Shown: one piece after another, positions 9,512-20,884 of the stretch | How the letters are laid out: each line of letters begins with the position of its first letter | Position numbering within the stretch: position 1 is the first letter of the stretch | NCBI GenBank assembly: GCA_963556695.1 | Contig: CAUWAG010000010.1 | Span: 2,852,001-2,916,000, forward strand | Direction of reading: 5' to 3' | DNA length: 64,000 nucleotides | Source: Anthostomella pinea | Taxonomy: Eukaryota > Ascomycota > Sordariomycetes > Xylariales > Xylariaceae | Program-made: the position numbers and the translations under genes | Notes under the pieces: generated by a model | Database searches by the model: none | The model's input: only the letters and a program-made list of their open reading frames with translations | What the model was told of the DNA's origin: nothing

Positions 9512-11131
9512 ATGGCCAAAAGACATGCTTCCGAGGCTCTCGAGGAGCTGCATGGCGTCGACTCACCTGCCTCGAAAAGGTCGCGATTCGACGAAGGCCC
9601 AGAACTGAATGGCAATGGCAATGGCATGTTGACGCCAGACGAGAGGCCCGAAACGATTGCAACCGAGGAAGGGGAGATGGAAGGAGATGACCTGGAAGAT
9701 GAGCCTGCGAAGGCGCCCGTACGCCAGTCTGCACCCACAGCTGGGTACGACGACCTCTACCTAGACACGATAGATCGCAACGTCCTGGACTTTGACTTCG
9801 AGAAGCTCTGTTCCATCAGCCTGTCCAACATCAACGTATATGCCTGCCTGGTGTGCGGCAAGTACTTCCAGGGCAGAGGGCCGAAGTCGCATGCCTATTT
9901 CCATTCCCTCAACGACGGACACCACGTCTTCATCAACATGGAGACCCAGAAGGTCTACGTGCTGCCCGAGGGCTACGAGGTGAAGAGCAAGTCTCTGGAT
10001 GACATCAAATACGTATCCGACCCCCGATACTCGAAGCAGGAGGTCATGGAGCTGGATCGCAAGCCCAGGAGCGCGTGGACACTTGGTGGGAAGCAGTACA
10101 CGCCGGGCTATGTGGGAATGAACAACATCAAGGAGAACGACTACCTAAACGTCGTGGTACAAGCCTTATCGCATGTCGCGCCGCTGCGAAACTACTTTCT
10201 GCTGGAAGACCTCTCGTCGCGTCCCGAACTGGTCAAGCGGTGCGCCATCCTCTTCCGAAAGATCTGGAACCCTCGAGCCTTCAAGAACCACGTATCGCCG
10301 CACGAACTGCTACAAGAGATCTCCTTGAAATCGAACAAAAAGTTCAACCTGACAGTACAATCTGACCCGGTCGACTTCTTGTCGTGGTTTCTCAACAATC
10401 TACACCTGGGTCTGGGAGGGAGCAAGACGAAACCAGGTAGCAGCATCGTGCAGCGGATTTTCCAGGGCAAGCTGAAAATGGAGTCGCAGGCCATCACAGC
10501 AAAGGCAGATGCGGGCGACCGACTACGATTCGAAGAAGCAGCAGAGGTCAAGACAGACGTCAACCGGTTCCTGCTCCTGACCCTCGATCTGCCCCCAGCC
10601 CCTCTGTTCCAAGACGAACTGGAGCGTAACATCATTCCGCAAGTGCCGTTGACGACGATCTTGTCGAAGTACGACGGCGTCAAGGCACAAGAACACCTGG
10701 CACAGAGGAAACGCTACAGACTGATGCACCCGTTGCCACCCTACTTAATGTTCCACATCAAGCGTTTCTCAACAAACAAATTCGTCTCCGAGCGCAACCC
10801 AACGATTGTCACCTTCGACGCCCGCGTCGGCCTCGACGCTTCACCTTACGTGCAACCGAGCTCCGCGGACTATCCGCCGGGAGAGCCGATCTGGTACGAC
10901 CTGGTCGCCAACGTCACCCACGAGGCCGTGAGGGCAAAGGAGGACGTTGCGGACACGGGCGAGGAGCGGAAGACATGGAAGGTGCAGCTGAAGGACAAGG
11001 GCCGCGACGAGTGGGTGGTGTGTCAGGACTTGTTCGTCGAGCAGACCCAGAAGGAATTGCTGTACCTCGGCGAGTCGTACCTGCAGATATGGGAGAGACG
11101 GCGCGATCCAAAGGGGAAGAGGAAGACGTAG
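9512..11131 (+). CDS. SAD1: U4/U6.U5 tri-snRNP-associated protein, USP39/Sad1 (catalytically dead USP)
   Basis: Intronless, 539 aa, ATG at 9512 in a CCATGG context. An N-terminal SKRSR nuclear-targeting stretch precedes a zinc-finger UBP domain (about residues 98-150, with CLVCGKYFQGRGPKSHAYFH and NDGHHVFIN). A USP fold begins at about residue 200. In the USP Cys box the family reads GMNNIKENDYLNVVVQALS: Asp replaces the catalytic Cys of active ubiquitin proteases, as is normal for USP39/Sad1. The protein stabilises the tri-snRNP for spliceosome activation. The end (LLYLGESYLQIWERR) fits the family. Undamaged. Confidence 0.95.
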   Translation: MAKRHASEALEELHGVDSPASKRSRFDEGPELNGNGNGMLTPDERPETIATEEGEMEGDDLEDEPAKAPVRQSAPTAGYDDLYLDTIDRNVLDFDFEKLCSISLSNINVYACLVCGKYFQGRGPKSHAYFHSLNDGHHVFINMETQKVYVLPEGYEVKSKSLDDIKYVSDPRYSKQEVMELDRKPRSAWTLGGKQYTPGYVGMNNIKENDYLNVVVQALSHVAPLRNYFLLEDLSSRPELVKRCAILFRKIWNPRAFKNHVSPHELLQEISLKSNKKFNLTVQSDPVDFLSWFLNNLHLGLGGSKTKPGSSIVQRIFQGKLKMESQAITAKADAGDRLRFEEAAEVKTDVNRFLLLTLDLPPAPLFQDELERNIIPQVPLTTILSKYDGVKAQEHLAQRKRYRLMHPLPPYLMFHIKRFSTNKFVSERNPTIVTFDARVGLDASPYVQPSSADYPPGEPIWYDLVANVTHEAVRAKEDVADTGEERKTWKVQLKDKGRDEWVVCQDLFVEQTQKELLYLGESYLQIWERRRDPKGKRKT

Positions 11132-12427
11132 GAGGAGAAGGAAAGAGGGGAAGAGTGTACTATCAAGGCTAGGATATCTGACGTGTCGCTCGATTGATAA
11201 GTGTGCCAGTCACAGCTTCTACTACAGGGAGACGCGTGGTGTAGCATCCGGTTCAGCTGCTTCTCGGCCTGGCTTCGGTTCTTGAGAAAGAATTCAAGTA
11301 AATTGTAGTAAAATCCCGACTGCCTGATACCCCTTGGATGCCCCATGCCGGAAAGCGAGGTGTGGGTTCTACAGGAATACAAACCATGCCATACATTGCA
11401 GTAACGACTTCTCTCGCTCCCGACCATCATTGACTGTATGAAGCTGTTCGCTCCACAGCCCAGGGTCGCACTACGGTCTTGCCGATGAGACAGTGAATAC
11501 GAGCTCGAAACGGCATGGTGCTCTGTGCCTGTTTATCATAGGGCTCCTCCGACGCTACAAAAAGACGATGTAAGACGGTGAAAAGTCCGACATGCCGAAC
11601 CTCAGTCACGTGGGCTTTCCTCCTCCTCCTCCGTCTCTAGCGGCAGCAAACCGGATGACACCGGATGCGGGCCCCGTCCACACGTGCGGAACCAAGACAA
11701 GACCCGTGGACCTCCCGACTTGCTGAATTCTCGGTCAACGGGTTCCGGCACTCCAGCACGCCGCCCGGTCGCGCTCCAAGAGACACACTCGAGATGCCAC
11801 GCGCCGTCCGCACTGGCACCTCATGCGGGACCCGGTGGACTTGGACAGGCGGAAGTTCCGCGAACCGCCACGAGGTAAACCTCTAGCTACCTGGCGGTGT
11901 AAGATGGAACGGACGACGAACATGATCCACGAGGTGCCGGCAGGTTGGGATGCCGCGCGGACATATGTACCTACTTCCAAATTCACCGGCAATGCAGATT
12001 GGACAGTCCTTATTCAAGTAAGCGATATTCAAAAACCGGGACTGCAAGTGGGTCGGTCATGCGAGCAAGTCATTCCAGAACCACACACACCACGCCGCAA
12101 GCACATGGCCATCTATATATAGGTACTCAGGCGCCCTGGCATGCGGCTTTCGGTGCTTCTCGAACAGGTTGGTTGGCTCTCGCGGTAGGTCAGTGGTCAG
12201 TGGTCAGTGGTCACAAACATGAGGGCACTGTTGGGACGCTTGCGGCCGAGGCTCACCAACAGGCCGACTCGAGCTTTGGCCTTCTGCGCAGGCATAAGAA
12301 CGCTGTGTTTGCTGCCATGGCTTTCTTTGGGCACTGCACCACCCCCTTGCTGGACTTCTCAGTTGATCAGTACAATTATCAGCACTTGATATACCTCAGT
12401 CAATCTCGCCCGGATCTGTCAGAAATC
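11132..12427. other. Intergenic region
   Basis: No gene recognised. A TATATATA run at 12114-12121 and a (GTCAGTG)n triplication near 12189-12211 lie upstream of the next ORF. The open frame of the next gene extends left to 11945 without a good reason to start there. Confidence 0.45.
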
Positions 12428-13186
12428 ATGCCAGACACGACGCCTCCAAGCGTTACACAATACTCAACACCAAAAAACGGTGTCGAGGCCCCGTCGGCAG
12501 CGGACCTAACACCCAAGCACGGAGTCGAGCTCCCGTGGCTAGGGGAATCAACACCAGAGCACGGAGTCGAGGTCCCGTCGGTAGCGAACCTCATCCACAA
12601 AACACTCAAGGACGAAATAACCAAGCAGGCCTACGGTTTCTTCAAATGCAGAGCACTTACACCCGAAGAGGCGTCAGACCGAACCTCCCCATGCATCGCG
12701 TACGGGGTAACACAGGCCATTGTGAGCCCCGACTTCTCTGTGCACGAGATCCATCCAGAGAACTGGGGCGCCTGTGTCGGGTTTCGTGCGCCCGCGATCT
12801 ACATTCGATCCCCTCCAGGTGCTGGGGAAGGTGGTGACAATTTTGGGGACGCAAGGAAGGAGGCTTGGGAGGGGTTGCAGAAGACACTGGTGGAGCTCAT
12901 GATAAAGCACAAATCCCTGCAGAAGTTTATTGTCCAGATCTACGACTATCTGGGCGAGGGGAAAACTTTTCGTGCCATGTCGTTTGGTCCGGTGATACTT
13001 AAGACTGATAACGGCAGTCTCAAAGTCAATCTCATCAACGAGACCTACCGCGAAAAGTATGACGCCTGGGAGAAGGAAGAAAAGGCCAACAAGAAGGACA
13101 AGGAGGAGGCCAGCAAATGGATTCCTACCCGTTACGACAGTCAGCGAACGATATATCATAATGTGGCGGGGGATGTGATATATTGA
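12428..13186 (+). CDS. Hypothetical protein with three 14-residue repeats at the N terminus
   Basis: ORF of 252 aa from ATG 12428; an in-frame ATG at 12317 is an alternative start. I do not recognise the family. Residues about 14-55 consist of three repeats of the form TPKxGVExPSxADL, encoded by a 42-bp tandem DNA repeat, so unit number could vary between strains. The rest looks globular: an acidic/aromatic middle (NWGACVGFRAPAIYI), a helical segment (KEAWEGLQKTLVELMIKHK), then a strongly charged helix (WEKEEKANKKDKEEASKW). No signal peptide or membrane span. Confidence 0.55.
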   Translation: MPDTTPPSVTQYSTPKNGVEAPSAADLTPKHGVELPWLGESTPEHGVEVPSVANLIHKTLKDEITKQAYGFFKCRALTPEEASDRTSPCIAYGVTQAIVSPDFSVHEIHPENWGACVGFRAPAIYIRSPPGAGEGGDNFGDARKEAWEGLQKTLVELMIKHKSLQKFIVQIYDYLGEGKTFRAMSFGPVILKTDNGSLKVNLINETYREKYDAWEKEEKANKKDKEEASKWIPTRYDSQRTIYHNVAGDVIY

Positions 13187-13989
13187 CCACGGGAAGAGGA
13201 ATAGAAACGGGGTTTGGCTTGGGCTTGGGCTTGGGTGTAAAGGGTACTTGGGAGTACAGGAGGCCAGGGGCACACCAAGGTCGCTCATGTTCTAGTCACC
13301 AGTCATTCGTTTCATCATACATGGTTGCAAGAGTTCATCGAACTACACACGATCTCTCTCCTTTTCCCTCGCTTCTTCATGTACCCGCTAAAACCATGCT
13401 ATCGATCCCCGCGCGCCGATCGCGGACGGACTACTCTTCTTCTTCACCTGACTCCTCCAAGCGCACTCTGTTTGACTTCCCGCTCCTGTGCGAAGTCGTT
13501 GTTAACAAGGGAATAGGATGCCCGGGGCTGAGTAGCCGACTTTCGTGAGCGCGGGAAAGCGAGCCCTCTGCCATTCTGAAAGTGAGGGGACTTGCGTGTC
13601 TGGGTAGGTTCCTGGTAGATCTCGAGCTCGAGGTAGTGCTTCCAAGACCATGGAGAGCCGCGGCGTTCAGCGGCGGGCCGACAAAGGTCTGGTATGCAGG
13701 CTTTGGGCTCATGTCCGTTAGGCTGAAGGTAGCGAGAAGATGGCGAGGGTCTGAGGGAGTTCCGCGTGACAGGACGCCAGCACAGTGAAAGGGGAGTTGA
13801 GGGGGGATTCGGCCTTGATGATGCTGGATGAAGGACGGAACTTTTGAAGTAATCTTTTATCACGGAACGAGTAAACTGATTCCTTGACTATGTCACCCTG
13901 CCACCCCTGTAATCATCTAGTTGGGGTGATAAGTATGTACGCTCTTTTCTAGTTATCTGCGCCTTTTCGTATCCCGCTCGGCTTGCCCT
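13187..13989. other. Intergenic, no supported gene
   Basis: Two overlapping minus-strand frames (13431-13863) are open for 93-139 codons but show no domain. A (GGCTTG)n run at 13214-13235 follows the previous gene. Confidence 0.4.
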
Positions 13990-15265
13990 TTATAATCCCA
14001 TAGCCAGCCGCATGTCATCCCAGCTTGGGAGGGTAGATGATGTACGCGCATCCAGTCTCTCGCGGTCCATGAACACATTGCCCATGGAAAGTGCAGTCAT
14101 ACCTTTCGGGTCTTGGTGCTCACCGAGCATACGGAAGCCTGAGATGTCCATCCTGTGGCAAGCGTGCTCCCAGAGCCAGACACTCCGGGGTCCCGTATAC
14201 TCTTCATCCGATGCTTCCAAAGCTGAATCCGAGGCAGATGATGTAATCAACGGAACTCTACGTACCCCGGACGTATGGAAGAGTGAGTAGAGTCGTACGC
14301 CGGCGTGTAGGTCGTCCCGGTTGAGAGAATCCGCCATGTCGTATCTCCCCAAGGGCATGCTGTACCTCCCCACGCGAAATCGTCTTTGGTACTCGGTTTG
14401 ACGCAAATGACGCAGAAAGTCCTGGGCGTAGCCGTGTACGGTGTTCTATTCTGTCTCGGTTCCGCGATATAGCCTGAATCTGTTGAGAATACGGCATGTT
14501 GCTTCGTTGATATGCCGAAATTGGCTGGTTCGCCGGTCGGGCACCAAGTTGCGCTCTGAACCTCCGACGTACTGCATGGCTTCGCCATACGAGTTCAATA
14601 CCAGGACGCACAGGACCTGGTCATACTCCCATGGCGGAAGAATATCCCGGAGCGTGGTCTCGACAAATACATCGTCTCCCTCAAGATAAGCTGTCTCCAA
14701 GGTTAGGACCAGTACGTGTACGGCTTTCTGGATCCGGTGGTTTTCGGTTTTTGTGCAGCCTTCTTCTCGCTGTTTTGATGGCTTGCTGGACAAGCCTTTG
14801 ATCAAGTATGTTCCGAGTCTGTTCACGATTTTCCCAACGGTGGCGTGGTACGAGATGATGGATCGAGCCATATGGTATGAAAAACAGGACTTGGGTATGT
14901 TCAGCGCTTTCGTGCCGGCCGACAGAAACTTTGTGTGGAACTCTTTTGCGTTGGATGCCTGCAATTCGATCGGGACGGTGACGATATTGGTGGAAGCGTT
15001 CCATCGTGACTGTTTGATCACTAATGCGGCGTAGCGTGCCAAAGCAACCGGCGGAGTATCAGAACCGATCTTGTTGATTGTGATCTGGTACATGATAAGG
15101 CCTTGGGGACTGCTTGAACCCGTCGTAGATGACGGGCCCTAGGAGGGCCATGGTGGGAAGGTCATTGATGTCGAGGTTCTTCATGATCTTGACAAGCAGT
15201 TCGACAGGAAGACTCTCCAGCTGACTGGGGGTAAATGCTTCAGAATGCATCTCGTCAGGGAGCAT
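13990..15265 (-). pseudogene. F-box protein, broken by a frameshift and an in-frame TAG
   Basis: The N terminus from ATG 15265 is a clear F-box (LESLPVELLVKIMKNLDIND, residues about 15-34), which in an intact protein binds Skp1 in an SCF ubiquitin ligase. Near 15110 the frame must shift by one base for the protein to continue (FKQSP then LIMYQITINKIGSD...). No intron fits there. The new frame runs to a TAG at 14446-14448 and then, in the same frame, on to a stop at 13990, the stop being one base change from CAG. The full product would be about 420 aa. The C-terminal substrate-binding part belongs to no family I can name. Either a decayed gene or a sequencing indel plus a real stop. Confidence 0.7.
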
Positions 15266-16042
15266 CTAGTGTGATGCGTACTGGGACTCAGAAGAGGTGG
15301 CGAATGAGTAGTTGGGGTTTGTGTTGTTGCCCCAGAGTGGTTGCGAAGAAATGGATAACAGGTATTGATGACCGACCTCAGGCTTATATGAGCAGGAGAG
15401 GAATATGAAAGACGGAGTCACGGCTGGAAAAGTGTGCGTACCACAATTAAAAGACCCAAAGGCGGAATTTTGAGTTTGAACTTTAAGTAGTTGCGGCGTA
15501 CACTCTTGTAAGGCCCTGGAATGATTAGTTTCAAGTTTACGAACTTGAAAAAAGAACTCCTCAAAATACGACGCCTCAAGTAGGCATACGGATAGGGGAT
15601 ACTTTGATGCTCAGGGTACTTACCTACCTAGGTAATTTTTTCATCCACTGACTCCAATCAGGCCTTACCTCGCAGCTTAGAAATTTTGTAAGTAACCGGA
15701 AACGACCCCACCCTGTGGCTCCTCAACCCATTTTCCAGCCACAATGACGGATGGGTCTCGGACCAGGGTACAAGGTACCTTGGAGCCCAACTGGTACCCG
15801 TTCGTACCAGATTCGTACCCAACTGGGATGATAGCTACTTCTGGGATGGGGACACCACCCATCCCTTCTTTCAATCAAGCAACTTCCAGAATACAGACCA
15901 ACAGCCACCATTCGTGACCCTGGTCCTTATTCTGGATACCGCTACCACAAGGCACAACCCTAGCCCCAAAGGATATGCTTGAAGAAGTAATGAGGATAGA
16001 GTTAGCATCGGCGTGGGCTAACTCACAGTGTACTTAATATGC
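15266..16042. other. Intergenic, nothing recognised
   Basis: No gene or RNA seen. Contains a locally redundant stretch (GTACCAGATTCGTACCC, 15801-15825) without wider structure. Confidence 0.4.
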
Positions 16043-17935
16043 CTAATCCAAACTAAATTCTGATCCACATCGTGGCGCAACGAGAACCTCGCCGTGGCTA
16101 TCCAACATTACCAAGCCCACCCATTCTCTGACTGATAATGCGTAAGGCCCAGCAACCTCCCAGGTCTTGCAACTGTTCTGCAGCGGCTTGATGATGTTCT
16201 CGCAGTACAGCCACAGGAACTCCTCCTCGTGCCAGTATCGAGGTCTTCCCGCGCATATTTCTAAGCAATGCTCAATGGCGTCGAAGTGATGTGGCGGCAG
16301 ACGCTCTGATGTTACCTGAAACCAGCGTATGGCAGCTACCATCCGAGCTTCGGTAGTCGTCGTGTTATCGACACCAGCCTCGGCAGCCCACATCTCAAGG
16401 GGTTTGTGGTGCCAGATTTCCGACAATAGAATGGCGATTTCGGTAAGAACCATCTTGGGGTCTGGTCCCGTAGTGTTGTTCATGGGCTGCGAAACGGGAG
16501 TTTGCTCGACGTATGGGACCGAGGAAGAGGTAACGTTGTTGCATCCTTTGGGAACCACGAACTTGACGACTTTACTACACAAGGACGGGTCGGACCAGTC
16601 CGTCTGTTGCAGCTGGATGATCGAAGCTGCAATGTCAAGGGCAGTAGGGTTTGCTGTTTCGGTGTCAATCGCAAGTCTTCATCGGCGGCACCGATGCGTA
16701 GAAAGTTCTCGAGAGTGGTTGAAGCTTCAAGCTTCCGCTGTGATTCAAGTGGGCCTTCAATAAGGTCAAAGGAGCCTCCGTCCATGACCAGATTCAGGAC
16801 GCTGCCCGTGATGCGCGCTCGGGCTGCCATATCACAGATGCTCGAAGGCTTTCCCCGGACATGACTGGTTGTGGCATTTTCCACGCAGAGATCACGATGA
16901 CAGGGTTCGACTTGACTGACGTCTGTTGGCTTCGGGATGTTAGCCGTTGAACAGGGCCTTGGAACTTGACAAGGGAGGAAGATGGAGGGCTGTGTCAGCT
17001 CACCATGGTCAACGAACGCCACCCTTGAAACCGGATTTGGGTGGTTAGCCTTCACAGAAGCTTCTTGAAGGTAGTCTCCAAGATCGAAGATGAGATTGAA
17101 GGCGGCTGCATCCGGTGGCTTTACTCTTGGTGTTTTGGTCGTGTTTGGCTGCATAACCCGATTATGGAGCTGCAACAGGACCTTGTGTTCTCCTTGGCAA
17201 GCACAGGCACAGCTTCGGCACATGGCCCCAAACAGTGTCTTCGCATAAGCCTGAAACTTTCTCAGAGCTCCTGCCAAGATCCGTGAATCGTTCGAGGGAT
17301 TCGAAATAGCCCTCTCATGTTGAGTCCTCGTGCCTTTGAGGATAACTTTGAGAGAAAGGCGGTCTTCTTTCAACTCTTCAACTAGCCCTTTTAGTGCATC
17401 CCTTCTCATCGTAAACGATACCCCCCCTTTGAAGTCGAATTTCCCATTGATAGGAGGGTTAGCGGTAATCAATGCTTGAAGGTCGTCTTTAGCCATCTAT
17501 CCACATTAGCAAAGAACGCACGCCTAGCGGCGGACTTACCTGTGGGAGACGCGTGATATGCCTTAGTTTCCTAGCGATGGTTTGGAGGCATTCTTCGTAT
17601 CTTCTCAATACACCGATGAAAGCATCATAATGTATGCCAAGGTACTCCCGCACCTGTGTACCGTTTTTGGCATCGTTAAGAACCATCAAGCACTCCTGTT
17701 CCGTCATATCCGCCCCGATCTCTGCTTCTCTGACCTGGGCACTCCTCAGCAGCTCCAGAATGTCGAAGTAGAAGGCGAGCTTCTGATATTTGAGCCGGAA
17801 CGTCAATGTCTCGAGGTGGCCTCTATACTGGACGAATGCGGCCATGGTGCTTTTGCCTGACTTGTAATCCTCAATCGCCGAGATCAGGAGAGGGATGACC
17901 CCAAGAACGACCCCCGCGATCTCGAAGCCGGACAT
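16043..17935 (-). pseudogene. DUF7580-like fungal protein with a frameshift
   Basis: Exon 1 (17540-17935) gives the family start MSGFEIAGVVLGVIPLLISA, a hydrophobic helix followed by YKSG/FVQYRGHLETLTFRL. After a 43-nt intron (17497-17539, branch GCTAAT) the frame continues from 17496 through a cysteine cluster (CRSCACACQGEH). It reaches LTPKQQTLLPLTL near 16640 and there has to shift one base to continue as AASIIQLQQTDWS and then WHHKPLEMW to the stop at 16043. The joined order matches DUF7580 proteins of Pezizomycotina, which are kinase-like and often neighbours of heterokaryon-incompatibility-type genes. Intact length would be about 620 aa. The break lies in TTGCAGCTTCG, with no intron possible. 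Confidence 0.7.
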
Positions 17936-18445
17936 CTGAACTGCTTGTTATCATTCGGCTCTACCGTATTCTGTGTCGGACGGGGTCCCAGTGGTAATTC
18001 TTCGGGTGAAGCAGGCATCAGAGGTAGACTGTCAGACTGCTACTTAGGTGTATCAGATCAGGGCGGCGTTGTGTGCTCCGTTGAAGGAGATCTGCCCTGT
18101 GCTTCGAGGACGCAGGAGCGGGGTTGGCCGTTGATGTTGGTCGTACCCGAGCATGACAAATCGTCTGCGTGCCGTATGGTTGGTTGGTTGGTTGGTTGGT
18201 CGCATGCATACGACCCCTCTTTGTATGTTCAGGTGTGACTTCCATTTTATCTTCTTGAGTCTCCCTCGCTGCTTCCTCGGAATCGCAGCAAACATGGTCA
18301 GCATGGATCTTCTCAGCCTTCTCAACTGAACCTAACCCTACACTTTCCGCAATGCCAGCTGACAAGTGCGCTGACCAGACACGGACACTGTCCGGCCTGT
18401 GTTCATGGCGCTTCTCTGGGGCAGCGCAATTTCTGACGTATCCCA
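17936..18445. other. Divergent promoter region with (GGTT)n
   Basis: 510 bp between divergently oriented broken genes. Contains a GGTT microsatellite at 18178-18200. No ORF with a recognisable domain. Confidence 0.5.
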
Positions 18446-20810
18446 ATGGATTCGGTACAGCTAAACGAGATCGGGGCTCGTCTCGCAAGCGCCTTCCATG
18501 ATCTGGACAACATCGAGACAGACATCGACTTCCCGGGGTGCCGTCGTCTAACCCTGATGCCCAGCGATTCGAGCTATGGGCTCACAGTTTGGGGCTGCAT
18601 CATCAAGGACATGCATCTCTTGATTATCGATTAAGGGACGCCGCGGTCGTGAAAGAACGGTTGACCGAGGTCCTGGGTGGAATGCTCGAGCACCTGGATA
18701 ACCTACTGTTGGTCCCTCGAGGCCAACGTCCACCTTTTGAACAGGAGGCTTCCCGATCTGACAGGCAGAGTTCTTCTGATAGGGGGAGCTCTTCTGACAG
18801 TGCCTCCAGCTCTGGCACAGATGAAAGTCACATATCCAGCACAGGAAGCTCTTTCCACGAGGTCAATTACCGGCTTCGCACTCTGACCGAGAGTCTGGAC
18901 ACACTGTACAGTATAGCAACAGATATAAGAAATCCACGCAACCGACCATCGCGTACAACCGACCATCTCTACAGCATTGTCCCCGGGAACGCTCGATCTG
19001 CCTACGTCAGCGAACGTGAAGAAGTCGAAGTCAATATTGTCGCCTATATCCAGAGGCAGGACATCCAGACAAGCATCGCGACAGAGGACACAGATGCCTT
19101 TTGCTCACATTACGCTTCTCCCACCAACTGGCTAGTTCGCCGGACCGGTATTGCAAACGCCAGACGGAAACAACAATTCGTCTACTGGAAAAACCATGCG
19201 ATCCGACTCAGCGCCGCTGTGAGCAAGCCTGGGCACGTGAAACCAGTGGATCCCAAACGCGGCCAGGTTGCAGAAACAAGTGTGCCGCTCACCACGCCGA
19301 ATGCTCCAGGTCCTATGGTTCTGTCTCTTGCTGCCTCAGCAATCAAGCTTTCTGCCGGCAACTTGCTGAAGCCCGATGACCTGAAATCCGTCATCTCCCA
19401 TTACTCCCGTGTTTCCACTACCGTTGATCTCTCAGGCAAGAGACTATGCTGGCCTACACCACCTCAGCCGATCATGCATAGTGAATACTTTGAATGTCCT
19501 CATTGTAGAACTATCTGTCCCTCTAGGTACTTGCAAGTGGACTCCTGGAGGTAAGTGAAAACCCGCCCTATTTTATCCACAGACCTTGCCATTGAGATTT
19601 TCGTCCAGATTGCACCTCATTCATGACCTGCAGCCGTACCACTGCACCTACGAACACTGTCAGGACCCTAATCGGCTGTACGGGACACGGGATGAATAAA
19701 TGGCCCACGAAAACCGACATTCGCGAGTATGGCATTGCCAGGATGTTGAGAGCGAGTTCGAAACGCAGCCTGACTTTGTTCAACATCTCAAGAGTGTGCA
19801 CCCCGAGAAACCACCCGAACAGCTATCCGATGAGCTTTTAGGCGCTGCAGTTGGTCCTTCGAATTTGCCACATCGAGATTGTCCATTCTGCCCGATTGCC
19901 TTTCCAGATATCACTGAAATGCAAAAGCACGTACTCTTTCATCTGGAGCGACTTGCACTGCTGGCGATGCCTGTAGCCCAAGGAGACGTTGATGATGGTG
20001 ACATATCCGTGCATTCGGCGGACAACCACAATGCTCAGATGCGTGGGCGCCAGGCATCAGTGTTGGAGGACTTTTACTTTTTGAAAATGGGTATGTGAAC
20101 CCCAAACTGTTTGTGTGCCGTAATGAGTGACTGAGAACTATACAGAGATAGAGACCCCATACCAGGTATACAGGAACGGGTACAGTACAAATAAGACGTT
20201 TTACGATTCCCTGTCCATCGGACGGTGGACCTACAACCCGGGGCGTACGTATGACCGCACCTGTATGGTCTACTACTCCATTCTCGATCCAGAATCAGCT
20301 GTCACATATTACATCGGCACCGGTTGCGATGAGTACAAGATTGTGTGCGACTTCGAAAATATTATGGAACTTCGGCTACAAAATAACCAAAAAGAGATTG
20401 TGCTCCAGTTGAACCAACCGACGAGATTCTACAGAGCCCTGGATCGAGGTGGTACGGAGTTTCGCCAATGCAACGACTTCACCGAGGACCAACAAGCAAC
20501 TATGCACCTGACGCACATTCTCCGATGTCGTGATTATGATGGTTCCAGTTTTATCGAGGAATATACGCTCCTGGAGGAATGGATATGCCGTACGCGTCTT
20601 CAACGACCGTCAGACTCACCTCTACTCTTAGGGCTCGATGTACTTTCGATTGCGGATGAAGCAAGCACTGATCAAGGGAACCTGGCGATTCAGCGATGGC
20701 TGTCTGTTCTGCCAGAAGACAGCGACGATCCCTATCTTACTCCCTCTTCAGATGATCGCATGACTAGCTTGCCCAGGGAATGGTGGTATTCATTCCCAAG
20801 CCACATGTGA
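18446..20810 (+). pseudogene. acuF-like C2H2 zinc-finger protein, broken by a frameshift and a TAA
   Basis: The order fits a common fungal architecture annotated as 'oxidoreductase acuF-like C2H2'. An N-terminal helical region (DYRLRDAAVVKERL) comes first, then a Ser-rich tract (SSSDRGSSSDSASSS), a linker, FECPHCRTICPSRYLQ and, after a 58-nt intron (19551-19608), LIHDLQPYHCTYEHCQ. A Cys/His region DCPFCPIAFPDITEMQKH follows, and after a second intron (20091-20145) an unrecognised C-terminal domain. Two defects are seen. The frame opened at ATG 18446 must shift at CCCGGGGTG (about 18535), and TAA at 19697-19699 stands where relatives have Trp after the RDE/RQE motif. TGG to TAA needs two G-to-A changes. 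Confidence 0.72.
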
Positions 20811-20884
20811 GGAACGAATGGCGGCAACAGTATTCTGCCGCAACAACGATTCTGGGTGCAGAAATCGTGGGGTGATAGACGGCA

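Noticed and set aside
13431..13863. Overlapping minus-strand ORFs of 93 and 139 codons
   Set aside because: Neither shows a recognisable motif, and they contradict each other in frame.
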